This document shows, in pieces, positions 20,201 through 28,470 of a DNA stretch of 64,000 bases. Below the pieces are notes generated by a model. The model was not told where the DNA came from. It made no database searches and worked only from the letters and a program-made list of their open reading frames with translations. The stretch's first letter is position 1, and each line of letters opens with the position of its first letter. Made by a program: the position numbers and the translations under genes. The stretch is from Akkermansiaceae bacterium (GTDB taxonomy: Bacteria > Verrucomicrobiota > Verrucomicrobiia > Verrucomicrobiales > Akkermansiaceae): assembly GCA_025457665.1 (NCBI GenBank), contig JALOTY010000006.1, forward strand, positions 30,124-94,123, written 5' to 3'.

Positions 20201-20289
20201 GCGGAAAGAAAGCACCACGATACGCCCAAACAGAACCGCCTGATCGCGGAGACGACGATGTCACGACTGCATGACTCCGGTGCGATCAT
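17254..20289 (-). CDS. Sensor histidine kinase with periplasmic two-component regulator propellers
   Basis: The 1,011-residue protein has an N-terminal signal or anchor, then about ten Reg_prop propeller repeats (about 40-640) with the LWVGT/IWAAT pattern, a Y_Y_Y domain (about 690-735) and one transmembrane helix (about 753-775). The cytoplasmic part has a HisKA_3 dimerisation domain with the phospho-histidine near residue 803 (ISRDMHDDLGARL) and a HATPase domain with N-box REAFHNIAKHS, VEDNGRGL and GLRNITTRM. This layout resembles the sensors that control polysaccharide use in Bacteroidetes, but output goes to a separate NarL-type regulator encoded downstream with a 4-base overlap. Its ATG follows the stop codon of the upstream glycosidase-like gene with no gap (TGAATG). 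Such propellers usually sense oligosaccharides; the ligand here is unknown. Confidence 0.95.
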   Translation of the reverse strand: MIAPESCSRDIVVSAIRRFCLGVSWCFLSAITTAGGMDVHLRDWHVVDGLPDATVTAIAQTPDGCLWVGTRKGLVRFDGRRFKPVGGMDGWITGLETDARGQVWASTRKGEVWRVGGTWNRILIHAGDPSDVSFEDRWPNENDLWLAKDLLSSDSAGVVWYCQPGRGYLEFREDGVVPRLVVPGDSFLGWVRDGEGRLHAIQPGGAVALTERDAGKGQDTASAGGSWIEDLGGSERGREVGLRTLSGHGILKRQLAPLGDSLNSQTAISASLVDRQGGLWVARWWRGIEVLNEAGSWTAPSGTERFPRCVVTCLFEDAQGSVWAGTLGEGLYRMRRQPVASLVIPHGNRETIVTSVSAGPGGKLWVGTEGEGLLEYSNGRTSRHQEVGPKVASMLADRSGRIWAATPDELVVRNDDRFEPVLEGVVLALLEDRAGNVWAGTHYGLVRFGPDGSKAEFGPAEPRFLDIRCLAESPEGGIWAAGFGSGIWIAARDRLEPAPLPPEFQQRDVRSISFGAGGCLWIGTLYNGLFRWKGGVLRHLGSKDGLPDDCIIGIHREERGVLWFSSNNGIFGCPEVSIENYEPGGESPLAFWHAGLDDGLKNRGCSGGGQPVIGASEDGTIHVANMTAVASFSPGTIRDLQASRHLSIEAVKADGIELPVPEGELEVMSGVRRFEVEILAPDLSGVGQQRVSYRLENLDREWLPAGPDMTAVYSRLSPGNYKLRVRAAGMDGNWHEAARPLMLRVVPAIHETLWFRVVAGLLLATVVIFAVSSRYRRKWRAKLERMKLLQAVASERARISRDMHDDLGARLTEILLIGERGAGTAEGTAAGPPLEKIVTKARSAVRSLEEIVWSANPRNDSLPRLVEYLCSTSEEICDSAGIRCWQEVPEMVPPLPLPPDYRHHVFLAVREAFHNIAKHSGAGDAWLEIGVSDGMIEIAVEDNGRGLAGGAATGGEDGLRNITTRMELCGGTLETLPREGGGVRLKMEIPLPPEARPTGEPRHRGTRNDLK

Positions 20290-23172
20290 TCAAGGTATTC
20301 GGAACACGACCCATTGGAAACCGCCCGCGGGAATCTCCAGCTTGATCCGGGCGCGCGAGAAGCGATCCAGGGAAAGCGTCACCGGATTCTTGTCGGCAAT
20401 CGCGGCACTGGCTCCGGAGTCCAGTCCCGCATAGTGCAAGGGAACCAGGATCTCGCGCGTGATCGCGTGATAGAGCGGATTGAAAACCGTCAGGAAGGCC
20501 CGCTCTTTCAAAGCGGGATTCACGTGGAGGTAGCCGTCCCAGTCGGCACCATCGGCCCGGCGGAGATGAATCAGATCGCTCTCCAGGATATCCCGGTACC
20601 GTTTGAACCAGCCGACCGTCCGCTTCACCATGTCGCGCGTCTTGTCCGTGTCGTAGAGCCGCGGACCGCGATAGCAGGCCTGCACGCCGGCGGCGAGGTT
20701 GGAGACCATCATGCGCTCGTAGTGATCGAGATGCTGTTCCAAGGGCTCGATCGTCGCCGCCGCGCCGCCGCCCTGATACTCTGTTAGAGGAACGAACATC
20801 CAGCCCATCGACGGCGTGCGGTCCCAGGTCCCGTCGTGGATGTTCTGCCGGGTGTGGATCACCTGCTGCGCGCGCGGCAACGACCAGTTCACCTCGCGGT
20901 AACCCATGCCGCATTTGTTGGAGCCGGTTAGGAAGTAGTAGTCGGGCACGTTCAGATAGATCCCTTCCGCACGGCACCACCGGTAGAAGTCGCGGATGAT
21001 CGTCCACTGCGCCCACTGCGAATCCTCCAACCCACGCTGCAAAGGCGGACGCGGCGTGACATCCCAGTCGCCGGGATACGATCCATCATGCTCGAATACC
21101 CCGAATCCCGTCGTCTGATAGAGCCGCCGCAGCTTTTCAAAATAGCGGACGCCCCACTCACTGGTGAGCGCCGGGGCGTTGCCGAAGGCCGGCTTTTCCC
21201 CCGGCGCGCTGACGACATCATTGCCTCCTCCCACGCTGCGGCTCGCGAGCAGCGAGTAACTCCCCATCTCGATCCCCTTCGATCGGGCAAGGTCCGCTAT
21301 CTCCTTCCACCGGGCGAGATAAGCGGGATCCCCGTTCTCCGCATCGAAGCCGGAGCCGAAGGACAGGATCAGCATTTCAAAGCCCGTCTCCGCGCACTGC
21401 GCGATCGCTTGCCGCACCGCTTCGGGCTCGGCGCTGCGCATGTGCATCATCAGCGGGTTCTCGGTCACCCAGGGGGCCAGCGTCCGATACATCCGGCGCT
21501 TCGCCAGCCCGCGGCGCTCGCGGTCCTCGGAATCGAGCATCAGCACGAAGACCCGGAAGCTATCGAAGGTGCCGCCGGGCTCGATCACTTGCGCAGGTCC
21601 GCGGAAAGGGGATCCTTCTAACAGGCAGGGCATGTTCTTCAGGTAGTTCACCTGGGTCGAGAAGCTCGGGTCCGGCAGCCAGCGCACGGCGTGGCGGTTC
21701 GCCTGGTCCGAGTTGAAAGCCCCGAATGCCTGGTCGGTTTCCACATGCAGCACGGTCGGGGTCGGCAGCGGCACCGGCGGGCGGTCTTCCACCGGATTGG
21801 AATGCTCCACCACCGCCAGCAACTCGGCGGTGAACTTGTCCAGCGTCACCGCGCGGCCGCTGCGGTTGCGCACGGTGATCCATTTGCTCATTGCCGGCAG
21901 CCCGTCATACAGCTCGTAGTGAACGGAAACCTCCACCGAATCCTGCGCCGCCGTCCCTTTCGCCACCGCCGCGGGGTCGAAAGGTCCGTAAACCGAGACC
22001 GCCCGCACGAAGCAACGCCCCCACTCCCCCGGACCGTGATCACGCATGTCGTCCGCCCCGCCGCCCCGGTCCATCTTGCCCACGCGGACCTGCCGCGGCT
22101 CACCCCAGGCCGCGTCGCGCTTCACCGTGAACAACTCCTGGAACACCGGCGGATCCGCAGCGGCATCGGCCACTTCCCACGTCAACTCTTCCGCCCCGAT
22201 CTTCACCCTCAAGCGGTAGCCCCCCGCGACATCCAGCCCGCCGTCTTTTGCCGCGAACGCCTTCACCGTCGCCAACTCGCCGCCCTCCGTCTCGAAATGC
22301 CCGTGTTCCCCCCGGTCGCCGGGCCGCAGGCAGACTTTCACGATCTTCCCCGAAGCAAACCCGATCCCCATCCCCGGGCCGAAGCTCGACGCGGTGTCGG
22401 TGCCCGCTTCGAGCACCGCCTCGACCAGCCCCGTCTCCGCCGGAAGCTCCCTCTCTGCAAAGCAGTGGATCCCCGCTGGCGCGTAAATCTCACCCGCCTT
22501 CCCTTCGTTCTGAAAACTCACCCGCTCGTCATGCTTCGACGCCCGGACCTTCCATGCGGCGTCCAGCGTTTTGAAATCATCGCCTAACAGCAGCTTCCGG
22601 CCGCTCTCCGACTCGCCCGCAGCCCCCTCGCCATCCCCCTCCGGCATCCGGTAGTCGAGACGCAGCGAGACGCCCTTCGGCGGCCATTGGACACCCGGCG
22701 CATGATGCCGCACCCGCTTCCACTCCATCCGCGCGGCCGGCACTCCGGTCTCCATCCCGGTGCAGACCATCGCCGCCGGATCCGCTTTCATCGACTCCAG
22801 CCACTCGGGCGAAAGATAGGCTTGGTTCGGCTGTCCAGTCCACCCGCCGACCGGGATGTCCCGTCCTTCGATCGTCACCATCGCCTCCGGCCGCGGCCCT
22901 CGCAGCACCGCTTGCCCGGTCATCAGATTGTCGAAAGCCACCGTGCTGCCCCCCGGCCGCAGCCGGATCGTGCGGCGAACCAGGCCGTTCTGAAGCACCA
23001 CCGAAGCGCCATCCGCGGAGCGCTCGACCGTCGCCTTGAACGGACTGGCATCGACCAGCCAGTCGATCCGCGGCTGGTAGTCGGCGGGCGGCAGCGCCAA
23101 GGCCGCCGTGGAGAAAGCCATCCCCAGCCAAAGCGGTTGACCGAAGCGGAGAAACCTGCGGGTGAGCATCAT
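20290..23172 (-). CDS. Secreted alpha-galactosidase-like (GH36/GH27-clan-like) protein
   Basis: I place the start at ATG 23172 (23169 is equally possible), giving a signal peptide ending MAFSTAALALPPADY; the frame continues upstream without a better start. The protein of about 960 residues has a beta-rich N-terminal supersandwich (about 30-500). Within it is a LamG/DUF1080-like insertion near 195-360 (LLLGDDFKTLDAAWKV). A (beta/alpha)8-type region follows, with the strand-end phrases MLILSFGSGFD, FGVFEHDGSYPGDWD and YLNVPDYYFLTGSNKCGMGY, and a beta-sandwich C-terminus. The aspartate in FEHDGSYPGD is where clan GH-D enzymes have their nucleophile. Family assignment is by overall likeness, so the substrate is open. 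It is translationally adjacent to the kinase gene, suggesting the sensor monitors a product of this enzyme. Confidence 0.7.
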   Translation of the reverse strand: MMLTRRFLRFGQPLWLGMAFSTAALALPPADYQPRIDWLVDASPFKATVERSADGASVVLQNGLVRRTIRLRPGGSTVAFDNLMTGQAVLRGPRPEAMVTIEGRDIPVGGWTGQPNQAYLSPEWLESMKADPAAMVCTGMETGVPAARMEWKRVRHHAPGVQWPPKGVSLRLDYRMPEGDGEGAAGESESGRKLLLGDDFKTLDAAWKVRASKHDERVSFQNEGKAGEIYAPAGIHCFAERELPAETGLVEAVLEAGTDTASSFGPGMGIGFASGKIVKVCLRPGDRGEHGHFETEGGELATVKAFAAKDGGLDVAGGYRLRVKIGAEELTWEVADAAADPPVFQELFTVKRDAAWGEPRQVRVGKMDRGGGADDMRDHGPGEWGRCFVRAVSVYGPFDPAAVAKGTAAQDSVEVSVHYELYDGLPAMSKWITVRNRSGRAVTLDKFTAELLAVVEHSNPVEDRPPVPLPTPTVLHVETDQAFGAFNSDQANRHAVRWLPDPSFSTQVNYLKNMPCLLEGSPFRGPAQVIEPGGTFDSFRVFVLMLDSEDRERRGLAKRRMYRTLAPWVTENPLMMHMRSAEPEAVRQAIAQCAETGFEMLILSFGSGFDAENGDPAYLARWKEIADLARSKGIEMGSYSLLASRSVGGGNDVVSAPGEKPAFGNAPALTSEWGVRYFEKLRRLYQTTGFGVFEHDGSYPGDWDVTPRPPLQRGLEDSQWAQWTIIRDFYRWCRAEGIYLNVPDYYFLTGSNKCGMGYREVNWSLPRAQQVIHTRQNIHDGTWDRTPSMGWMFVPLTEYQGGGAAATIEPLEQHLDHYERMMVSNLAAGVQACYRGPRLYDTDKTRDMVKRTVGWFKRYRDILESDLIHLRRADGADWDGYLHVNPALKERAFLTVFNPLYHAITREILVPLHYAGLDSGASAAIADKNPVTLSLDRFSRARIKLEIPAGGFQWVVFRIP

Positions 23173-23261
23173 GCAATCAAGTTGTCGGCGAAATTTCCGG
23201 CTCAGGCCAGCCTGTTCCGGCATCCGCCAAGCTATCCCCTTCGGAAGGCTCCGGAGCCATT

Positions 23262-23278
23262 GCACATTCTAGGGGGGG
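23262..23278 (-). promoter_or_regulatory. Candidate regulatory motif: C-run followed by AATGTGC (site B)
   Basis: On the minus strand this reads seven C residues, TAG, then AATGTGC, and matches site A at 16596-16612 in 14 of 17 positions. It lies about 90 bases upstream of the 20290-23172 gene, in the 206-base gap between divergent genes. It could be an operator or part of a promoter; nothing else supports this. Confidence 0.3.
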
Positions 23279-23378
23279 TGGGCAATAGGTACAAGCCGCC
23301 AGATCCTTTCAGAACCGGCCGCCCGCGGATTCTTCCGGCCCGGCCGACCCCAGACAGGCAGCCATCATTTGTTTTGAC

Positions 23379-24662
23379 ATGCCACGTAGGCCGGGAAAGC
23401 GAATGGGGATGCCCGACGTCGCCAATCCACCCCTCTTTTTCCTGATCGGACCTTCACTTGCGATTTTCATGGTAGTTTCCGCCCGGTCCGGCGCCACCAC
23501 GTACGCCGAGGACATCGATTTTCTCCGCCAGCACACCGAGATCGTGGAACTCGGTGAGGGCGAGGCCAAGGTGGCCGTCGCACCGCGTTGGCAAGGACGG
23601 GTGATGACGTCCACCGCAGGCGGCGGCGCGGCGGAGGGCTTCGGTTGGATCGGCAGGGAAGCCGTGCAAACCGGCATCCTTCCCGAAGCCGAACGGACCG
23701 GACTCAACCGCCACATCCATGTCTTCGGCGGAGAAGAAAGACTCTGGCTCGGCCCGGAAGGCGGACGCTTCGCCCTCTTCTTCCCGCCCGGTGTGAAGCA
23801 GGAATTCGAGCATTGGAAAACCCCCGCCGTCCTCGACACTGAAGCTTTCTCCATGGATTCCAAGAGTCCCACCTCGGTTTCGTTCCGTCACCGGACCACC
23901 CTTCGCAACCGAGCCGGAACGGAACTTGTCATCGGTCTCGCCAGAAAGATCGAACTTTCCGATCGCGCCGCTATCGAACGCCGTATCGGCATGCCCCTGT
24001 CAGCAGCGGTGAAAGCCGTCGGCTATACCACTTCCAACACGGTCACGAACCACGGCGACCAGGCCTGGAACCACGGCACCGGCGCGCCGTCCGTCTGGCT
24101 GCTCGGCATGTTCAAGCCCTCGCCCTCCACCGTCGTAGTGATCCCGCTCGCTGAAGGAGCCAGGGATGCGGTGAATACGAACTACATCGGCTTCGGGCCC
24201 ATCCCGTCGGACCGGGCACGGATCACGGACGGCATCTTGTTTTTCAAGGGCGATGGCAAGGTCCGCGGCAAGCTCGGCGTCGCGCCCCGCGGATCGAAAG
24301 GCATCGCGGGAAGCTGGCAGGCGGACCGCAGCGTGCTGACTTTGGTCCGCTTCGATCCTCCAGGCGACGCGGAAAGCGCGAAGTGGCCCTACGTCGATTC
24401 GCAATGGTCCGACGACCTGCCTCCCTTCGGTGGCGACGTGATCAATGCCTACAACGACGGCCCTCCCGAGCCGGGCGCGAAACCGCTTGGCCCCTTTTAC
24501 GAGATCGAAAGCTCGAGCCCCGCGCTCTTCCTCCAGCCGGGCGAGACCCACGTCCACATCCAGACGACCCTCCACCTTTCCGGCCCACGCGAAGTGCTCG
24601 ACGCGATTGCGAAGGGCACGCTGGGCGCGGGACTTGACGTGATCGAAAAGTCGCTGCCTTAA
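23379..24662 (+). CDS. Secreted galactose-mutarotase-like-fold protein (DUF6786-like)
   Basis: The product is up to 427 residues. ATGs at 23379, 23403 and 23409 all precede the same hydrophobic export signal (FFLIGPSLAIFMVVSA), so the exact start is uncertain. The rest is a beta-rich domain with phrases such as VAPRWQGRVMTSTAGG, FGGEERLWLGPEGG and HVHIQTTLHLSG. These resemble uncharacterised mutarotase-like proteins (which I associate with DUF6786) found near glycoside hydrolases. No catalytic residues can be assigned with confidence. It is transcribed away from the alpha-galactosidase-like gene across a 206-base gap, so the two may share a regulatory region. A carbohydrate-handling role in the periplasm is inference from fold and context. 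Its stop codon is only 13 bases before a duplicated gene fragment. Confidence 0.65.
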   Translation: MPRRPGKRMGMPDVANPPLFFLIGPSLAIFMVVSARSGATTYAEDIDFLRQHTEIVELGEGEAKVAVAPRWQGRVMTSTAGGGAAEGFGWIGREAVQTGILPEAERTGLNRHIHVFGGEERLWLGPEGGRFALFFPPGVKQEFEHWKTPAVLDTEAFSMDSKSPTSVSFRHRTTLRNRAGTELVIGLARKIELSDRAAIERRIGMPLSAAVKAVGYTTSNTVTNHGDQAWNHGTGAPSVWLLGMFKPSPSTVVVIPLAEGARDAVNTNYIGFGPIPSDRARITDGILFFKGDGKVRGKLGVAPRGSKGIAGSWQADRSVLTLVRFDPPGDAESAKWPYVDSQWSDDLPPFGGDVINAYNDGPPEPGAKPLGPFYEIESSSPALFLQPGETHVHIQTTLHLSGPREVLDAIAKGTLGAGLDVIEKSLP

Positions 24663-24675
24663 CGCGGGACCTGGC

Positions 24676-24963
24676 ATGGCTGAAATCACTGCCGAAGCCA
24701 ACTCGGTGGTCTTCGAGATCCCGAGCGAGACGCGGGCGGATTTGACCTTCATCGTCCAGGGTTCAAGCGATATGACGGCCTCCTCGTGGCGTGAAATCGC
24801 CCGTCGGGAAGGTGATGGCGAATGGACGGGAAGCGCCGAAGTCTTCACCGCTCCGCCCTCCGGAGGGCGCACGCAAATCCTCGTGACGGAGTCCATGCAG
24901 CCTCCCCTCGTGTCCTCCCAGTTCTATCGCATCAAGGTCATCAAGGATTCTGGAGGAAACTGA
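24676..24963 (+). pseudogene. Detached duplicate of the 3' end of the 7513-9039 gene
   Basis: This 95-codon frame encodes exactly the C-terminal 95 residues of the protein at 7513-9039 but lacks its signal peptide, N-terminal domain and MBG unit. It begins at an ATG 13 bases after the stop of the preceding gene and ends with the same stop codon. A free-standing C-terminal domain without export signal is unlikely to work, so I call it a gene fragment. However, all seven nucleotide differences are synonymous, which argues for either a very recent origin from another intact copy, gene conversion, or real translation. It could also mark an insertion or recombination junction next to the SMC gene. 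Confidence 0.7.
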
Positions 24964-24966
24964 AGC
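24676..24966 (+). repeat. 291-bp dispersed repeat, copy 2
   Basis: Second copy of 8752-9042, 15.9 kb away in direct orientation, with seven mismatches all at synonymous third positions. It ends 39 bases before the 3' end of the convergent SMC-like gene. Confidence 0.9.
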
Positions 24967-25005
24967 AGAGGGTTCTTTGGAGGCGGATGGGGAATACCCA
25001 AGGCC

Positions 25006-28000
25006 TCACGAAGCCGCGGCTTCGGAGATCCATTTTTTCCCTTCGGGGGAGTCGCGGTAGAGGATGACGGGGACGTTTCTTACGCCAACCCTCGTACCAC
25101 GGCGCTCTTCCTTGCGGGAGATGACGATGAGTTCATCGCACTGGCTGAAGGCATAGGGGATGTTGCCGCTGGACATGGAGAACATGCCCTGGAGGTCGAG
25201 TTCAGCCATGGCCTCGATGCAGTTCTGGATGCGCTCGCCGGAAAGTTTCGAGAAGGCTTCATCGATGGGCACAAGGGCGAGCGAGGGTTCCTTGCGGCGG
25301 CTTTCGTGGCGGTTGTAGGCGTGAAGATAACTGGCGAGGATGGCGACGAAATAGGGGCTCTGGTTTTCGCCACCGCTCATCTTGCCGCTTTGTTTATCGA
25401 CACTGATGGAACGGGCATCGGGATCGCGGATGTCGGTGACGGTGAGGTCGTAATCGAAATACTGGCGGTAATCGAGCAAGCGCGCGGCTTCGGGGCTGCT
25501 GGCATTTTGCACGAGGAGGGTGAGGAATCCTTTCAACGCATCCTGCAATTCGCCGCTCATGCTGGCGAAGAACAATTCGTCCTCGTGATGGAGGGCGTTG
25601 AGGTCGATGAGATCGCGGTAGATCTTGAAGTCGGGGTTCGGGCGGCGCTCGATTTTGTAGCGGTCGTGACCGATGGGTTTCTTGAGCTGGTGGTTGAGGA
25701 GGGAGATGATGTTTTCGACATTCTTGAGCGCCTGCTGCATGCGGCTGAGGACCTGGGTGCGGAAGAGCGCTTCCCAGCGTTTGCGCTCGGTGACGGACTT
25801 CTTTTCGTATTCGGGGATGTTCGCGCCTTCGATTTGTTCGAGGCGTGAAACGTAGGGGGCGGCATCGGTGCCGTCTTCGGGGAGATCGTCAAATTTCGGT
25901 GCGAAGGTCTTCTTGAAATCGAGCATGGCGACCTTCAGTTCGCCGGTGGCATCCTTGGCGGCGAGTTCGGCGGCGATGGCGGCCTTGGTGAATTCCTTGG
26001 CGAGGACGTCGGGGGCGGGGGTGTATTCGGCGGCTTCCTTTTTCCACGCGACGTAGCGTTCGTGGTGGGCGTGGATGTCGATGCGCAGCTTGGTGCGGGA
26101 GAATTCGTCTTCGCGGCGGCTGGCGGTTTCCATGAGCTGGGCGAGAAGCTTCTCGGTGTCCTGGATTTCGCGGATGCGGCCCTTGCGGAGGATGGAAGTA
26201 CGCTCGGCATCGTAGCTCGCGAGTTGTTCGCCGAGGGCTTCGATCTCATCGCGCAGGCGGTCGAACTGATCGGTGGCGATGGCCTGGAGCTGGTCCATGA
26301 GGTCATCGTGCTGTTCCTGTTTCTTCGGCAGGTCCTCGATGCGGATGAGTTCGCGGATGACGTCCTCGTGTTCGGGGATGGCGCTGGCGCGTTCGCGGAT
26401 GAGGCGTTCGACTTCGAGTTCGATGGGTTCGAGGCGGCGGATGGCGGCATCGATCTCACCGAGGCGTTGGCGTTTGATTTCGAGCTGCCGTTTGAGGCCT
26501 TCCTGGCCGATGAAGGGGGTGCCATTGTAAGGGGCGGGGCGGACCAAGGCGCCACGGCGTTTGTAGAGGCCATCGGGCGAGATGGCGGAAGGATGGCGGT
26601 CGAGCTGGCTGGGATCGGCCACGCGGATGAGGTCGCCGAAGAGGAAATCGATGCAGGCGCGGGCCTGGTCATCAGCGGTGGCGAGGAGTTCGGCGAGTGA
26701 GCCCTTTTTCGCGGCGGGCTTGGTGGCATGGATGGCTTGGACATCGATGAGCCGCTGGGGTCCGGCGTGGACGATGTCTGCGGCGGGGATCTGGCGGAGG
26801 ATTCTACTAGATTCCTCGTAGTGATTTGGCGGGACGAGGACGGCGAATTTCTCCTCGAAGGCGACTTCGGCGGCGGCGCGCCAGGATTCATCGGTGACCT
26901 CGCAGATTTCGCGCAGGGCGCGGGGCGGGGATTCGTTGGGCAGGAGGGGGAGCTGGGATTTCAGGGCGGCGAGGAGCGGCTGGGGGCCGGGGGAGACGCC
27001 GCGCTGGAGGAGATCGATCTGGGCCTGGAGGTCGGATTTCTCGTTGCGGAGCTTGCGCAGTTCCTCGCGGTCGGGCTCGAAGCGGGAGCGCAGGGTTTTG
27101 ACGGTTTCATTGGCGGCATCGGCCAGCAGCGAGAGGGACGAGGCGGTTTGCTCGCGTTCGCAGGAGTCGAGGAACTCGATGGCGTGTTTGAGTTTCGTGG
27201 TATCGACGATGGGATCGAGCGGTGCCTTGTGGACTTGTTCCATCCAGGCGCGGGCGGACTTGATGCGTTTGCCGAGGCCGCCATCGAGGCGAGTGGCTCG
27301 GTCGCGGAGTTGTTCGATTTCGGCTTCGAGTTTGGCGATATCGTCGGCGAGTTTTTTGTAGAGTCGGCCTTCGGACGATTCGTTGAGGAGGGCGGTGAGG
27401 GATTCCTTTTTCCGCTGGGAGGTGGTGGTGAGTTCGGTGAGTTCCTCGAGGCGGGATTCATCGGCCTGGTTGTCGATCTTGAGTTTATCGAGGCGGCTGC
27501 GGGTTTTTTCCGCGTCCTCGGTGGCGTGGACGTGGGCGAACTCGGCGGCGAGGTAGGTGGCGACGGCGTGATCGCGTTCGGCCTCGCGGAGGGTGGTGGC
27601 GAGCGTGCGGATGCGGGTGAGGCGGTCGAGCTGGGCTTTGAGCGAGGCGAGTTCGCGTTCGTAGGATTGGAAATCGCGGAAGGAGGAAACGACGTCTTCG
27701 ACCGGCACGGCTTCGGCGGGGAGGACGAATTGGCGGCAGAAGTCGTCGAAGGATTTCAGGTTGGTGAAGGACATCGCGCTGGGGAGGAGGCGCTGGAGGA
27801 CGTCCTTGTTGAAGTTGAGATGGGAGGGGTTGGCCATGTCGCGCAGGTATTCGCGCGGCGAGGAGAAGAGGCGTCCGCCGTGGGACTCGATCATGCGCTT
27901 GAAGGCGCCGAGGGCACTGGGGCGGGGTTTGCCGTCTTCGGATTCGGTGAGGAAATCGGATTTCTGGAGGGAGGCGGGGCAGTAGAAGGGGGTGGTGGTG

Positions 28001-28386
28001 CCATCGTTTTCCGCGGCCGAGCGGAACTCGAAGCGGAGGCCCCAGGTTTCGACGCGGGAGCCATCGGGCCAGGTGAACTCGGCGGCGATGTAGGTGGTGA
28101 CGCCCTTGTCGTGGAAGAACTGGGGGACGCCGTTTTCCTCGCGTTTGGTATCGAGGAGGCAGTAGCCCTTGATCGTGCGGTCACTTTTCGACCCGGTGGC
28201 GGAGCGGTTGAAGTGGTGGTGGGCGCGTTCGGGGCCGACGAGGACGAGCATGAGCAGGTCCATGAGGATGGATTTCCCGGAGCCGGTGACGCCGGCGAGG
28301 ACGAGGTTTCCGCGGACCGGGAGGGAATCGCGGTAGCCGTACCAGTTCAGGGCGTGGAGTTGGGTCAGGCGGATGGCTCGGCTCAT
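25006..28386 (-). CDS. Orphan JetC/MksF-like SMC ATPase
   Basis: I chose the ATG at 28386, directly before the conserved start MSRAIRLTQLHALNWYGY; the frame continues upstream only through low-complexity repeats. The 1,126-residue protein has Walker A at residues 32-39 (GVTGSGKS), long coiled-coil arms around a hinge-like central region (about 480-680), the ABC signature MSGGENQSPYF near residue 1000 and Walker B/catalytic glutamate in LVPIDEAFSKLS near 1037-1048. The DEAF Walker B and overall layout match the condensin-like ATPase of Wadjet (JetC) and its relative MksF. Wadjet loops and cleaves plasmid DNA as a JetABCD complex. Here no JetA, JetB or JetD lies on either side: a kinase gene diverges upstream and a duplicated fragment lies downstream. 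It is either a relic or works with partners encoded elsewhere. Confidence 0.82.
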   Translation of the reverse strand: MSRAIRLTQLHALNWYGYRDSLPVRGNLVLAGVTGSGKSILMDLLMLVLVGPERAHHHFNRSATGSKSDRTIKGYCLLDTKREENGVPQFFHDKGVTTYIAAEFTWPDGSRVETWGLRFEFRSAAENDGTTTPFYCPASLQKSDFLTESEDGKPRPSALGAFKRMIESHGGRLFSSPREYLRDMANPSHLNFNKDVLQRLLPSAMSFTNLKSFDDFCRQFVLPAEAVPVEDVVSSFRDFQSYERELASLKAQLDRLTRIRTLATTLREAERDHAVATYLAAEFAHVHATEDAEKTRSRLDKLKIDNQADESRLEELTELTTTSQRKKESLTALLNESSEGRLYKKLADDIAKLEAEIEQLRDRATRLDGGLGKRIKSARAWMEQVHKAPLDPIVDTTKLKHAIEFLDSCEREQTASSLSLLADAANETVKTLRSRFEPDREELRKLRNEKSDLQAQIDLLQRGVSPGPQPLLAALKSQLPLLPNESPPRALREICEVTDESWRAAAEVAFEEKFAVLVPPNHYEESSRILRQIPAADIVHAGPQRLIDVQAIHATKPAAKKGSLAELLATADDQARACIDFLFGDLIRVADPSQLDRHPSAISPDGLYKRRGALVRPAPYNGTPFIGQEGLKRQLEIKRQRLGEIDAAIRRLEPIELEVERLIRERASAIPEHEDVIRELIRIEDLPKKQEQHDDLMDQLQAIATDQFDRLRDEIEALGEQLASYDAERTSILRKGRIREIQDTEKLLAQLMETASRREDEFSRTKLRIDIHAHHERYVAWKKEAAEYTPAPDVLAKEFTKAAIAAELAAKDATGELKVAMLDFKKTFAPKFDDLPEDGTDAAPYVSRLEQIEGANIPEYEKKSVTERKRWEALFRTQVLSRMQQALKNVENIISLLNHQLKKPIGHDRYKIERRPNPDFKIYRDLIDLNALHHEDELFFASMSGELQDALKGFLTLLVQNASSPEAARLLDYRQYFDYDLTVTDIRDPDARSISVDKQSGKMSGGENQSPYFVAILASYLHAYNRHESRRKEPSLALVPIDEAFSKLSGERIQNCIEAMAELDLQGMFSMSSGNIPYAFSQCDELIVISRKEERRGTRVGVRNVPVILYRDSPEGKKWISEAAAS

Positions 28387-28422
28387 GCGGGAAGGGTCGG
28401 GTGAGCGGGGTGTTTTTGAAAA

Positions 28423-28470
28423 GCTGAAATGCTGAAACGCTGAAATGCTGAAATGCTGAAATGCTGAAAT
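28423..28470. repeat. Six tandem copies of an 8-bp unit (GCTGAAAT)
   Basis: Five perfect units and one with a single change (GCTGAAAC) run head to tail in the gap between the divergent SMC and kinase genes. A second, looser repeat of CTTGTGTCTTG-like phrases lies at about 28500-28537. Similar phrases occur between genes in related bacteria to my recollection, so these may be interspersed repeats; no promoter is obvious. Confidence 0.9.

Noticed and set aside
26728..28404. Plus-strand open frame of 558 codons
   Set aside because: Antisense to the SMC-like gene; Gly/Glu/Phe-rich mirror of a coiled-coil sequence.
28423..28470. CRISPR array
   Set aside because: Units are 8 bp head to tail with no spacers and no cas genes.
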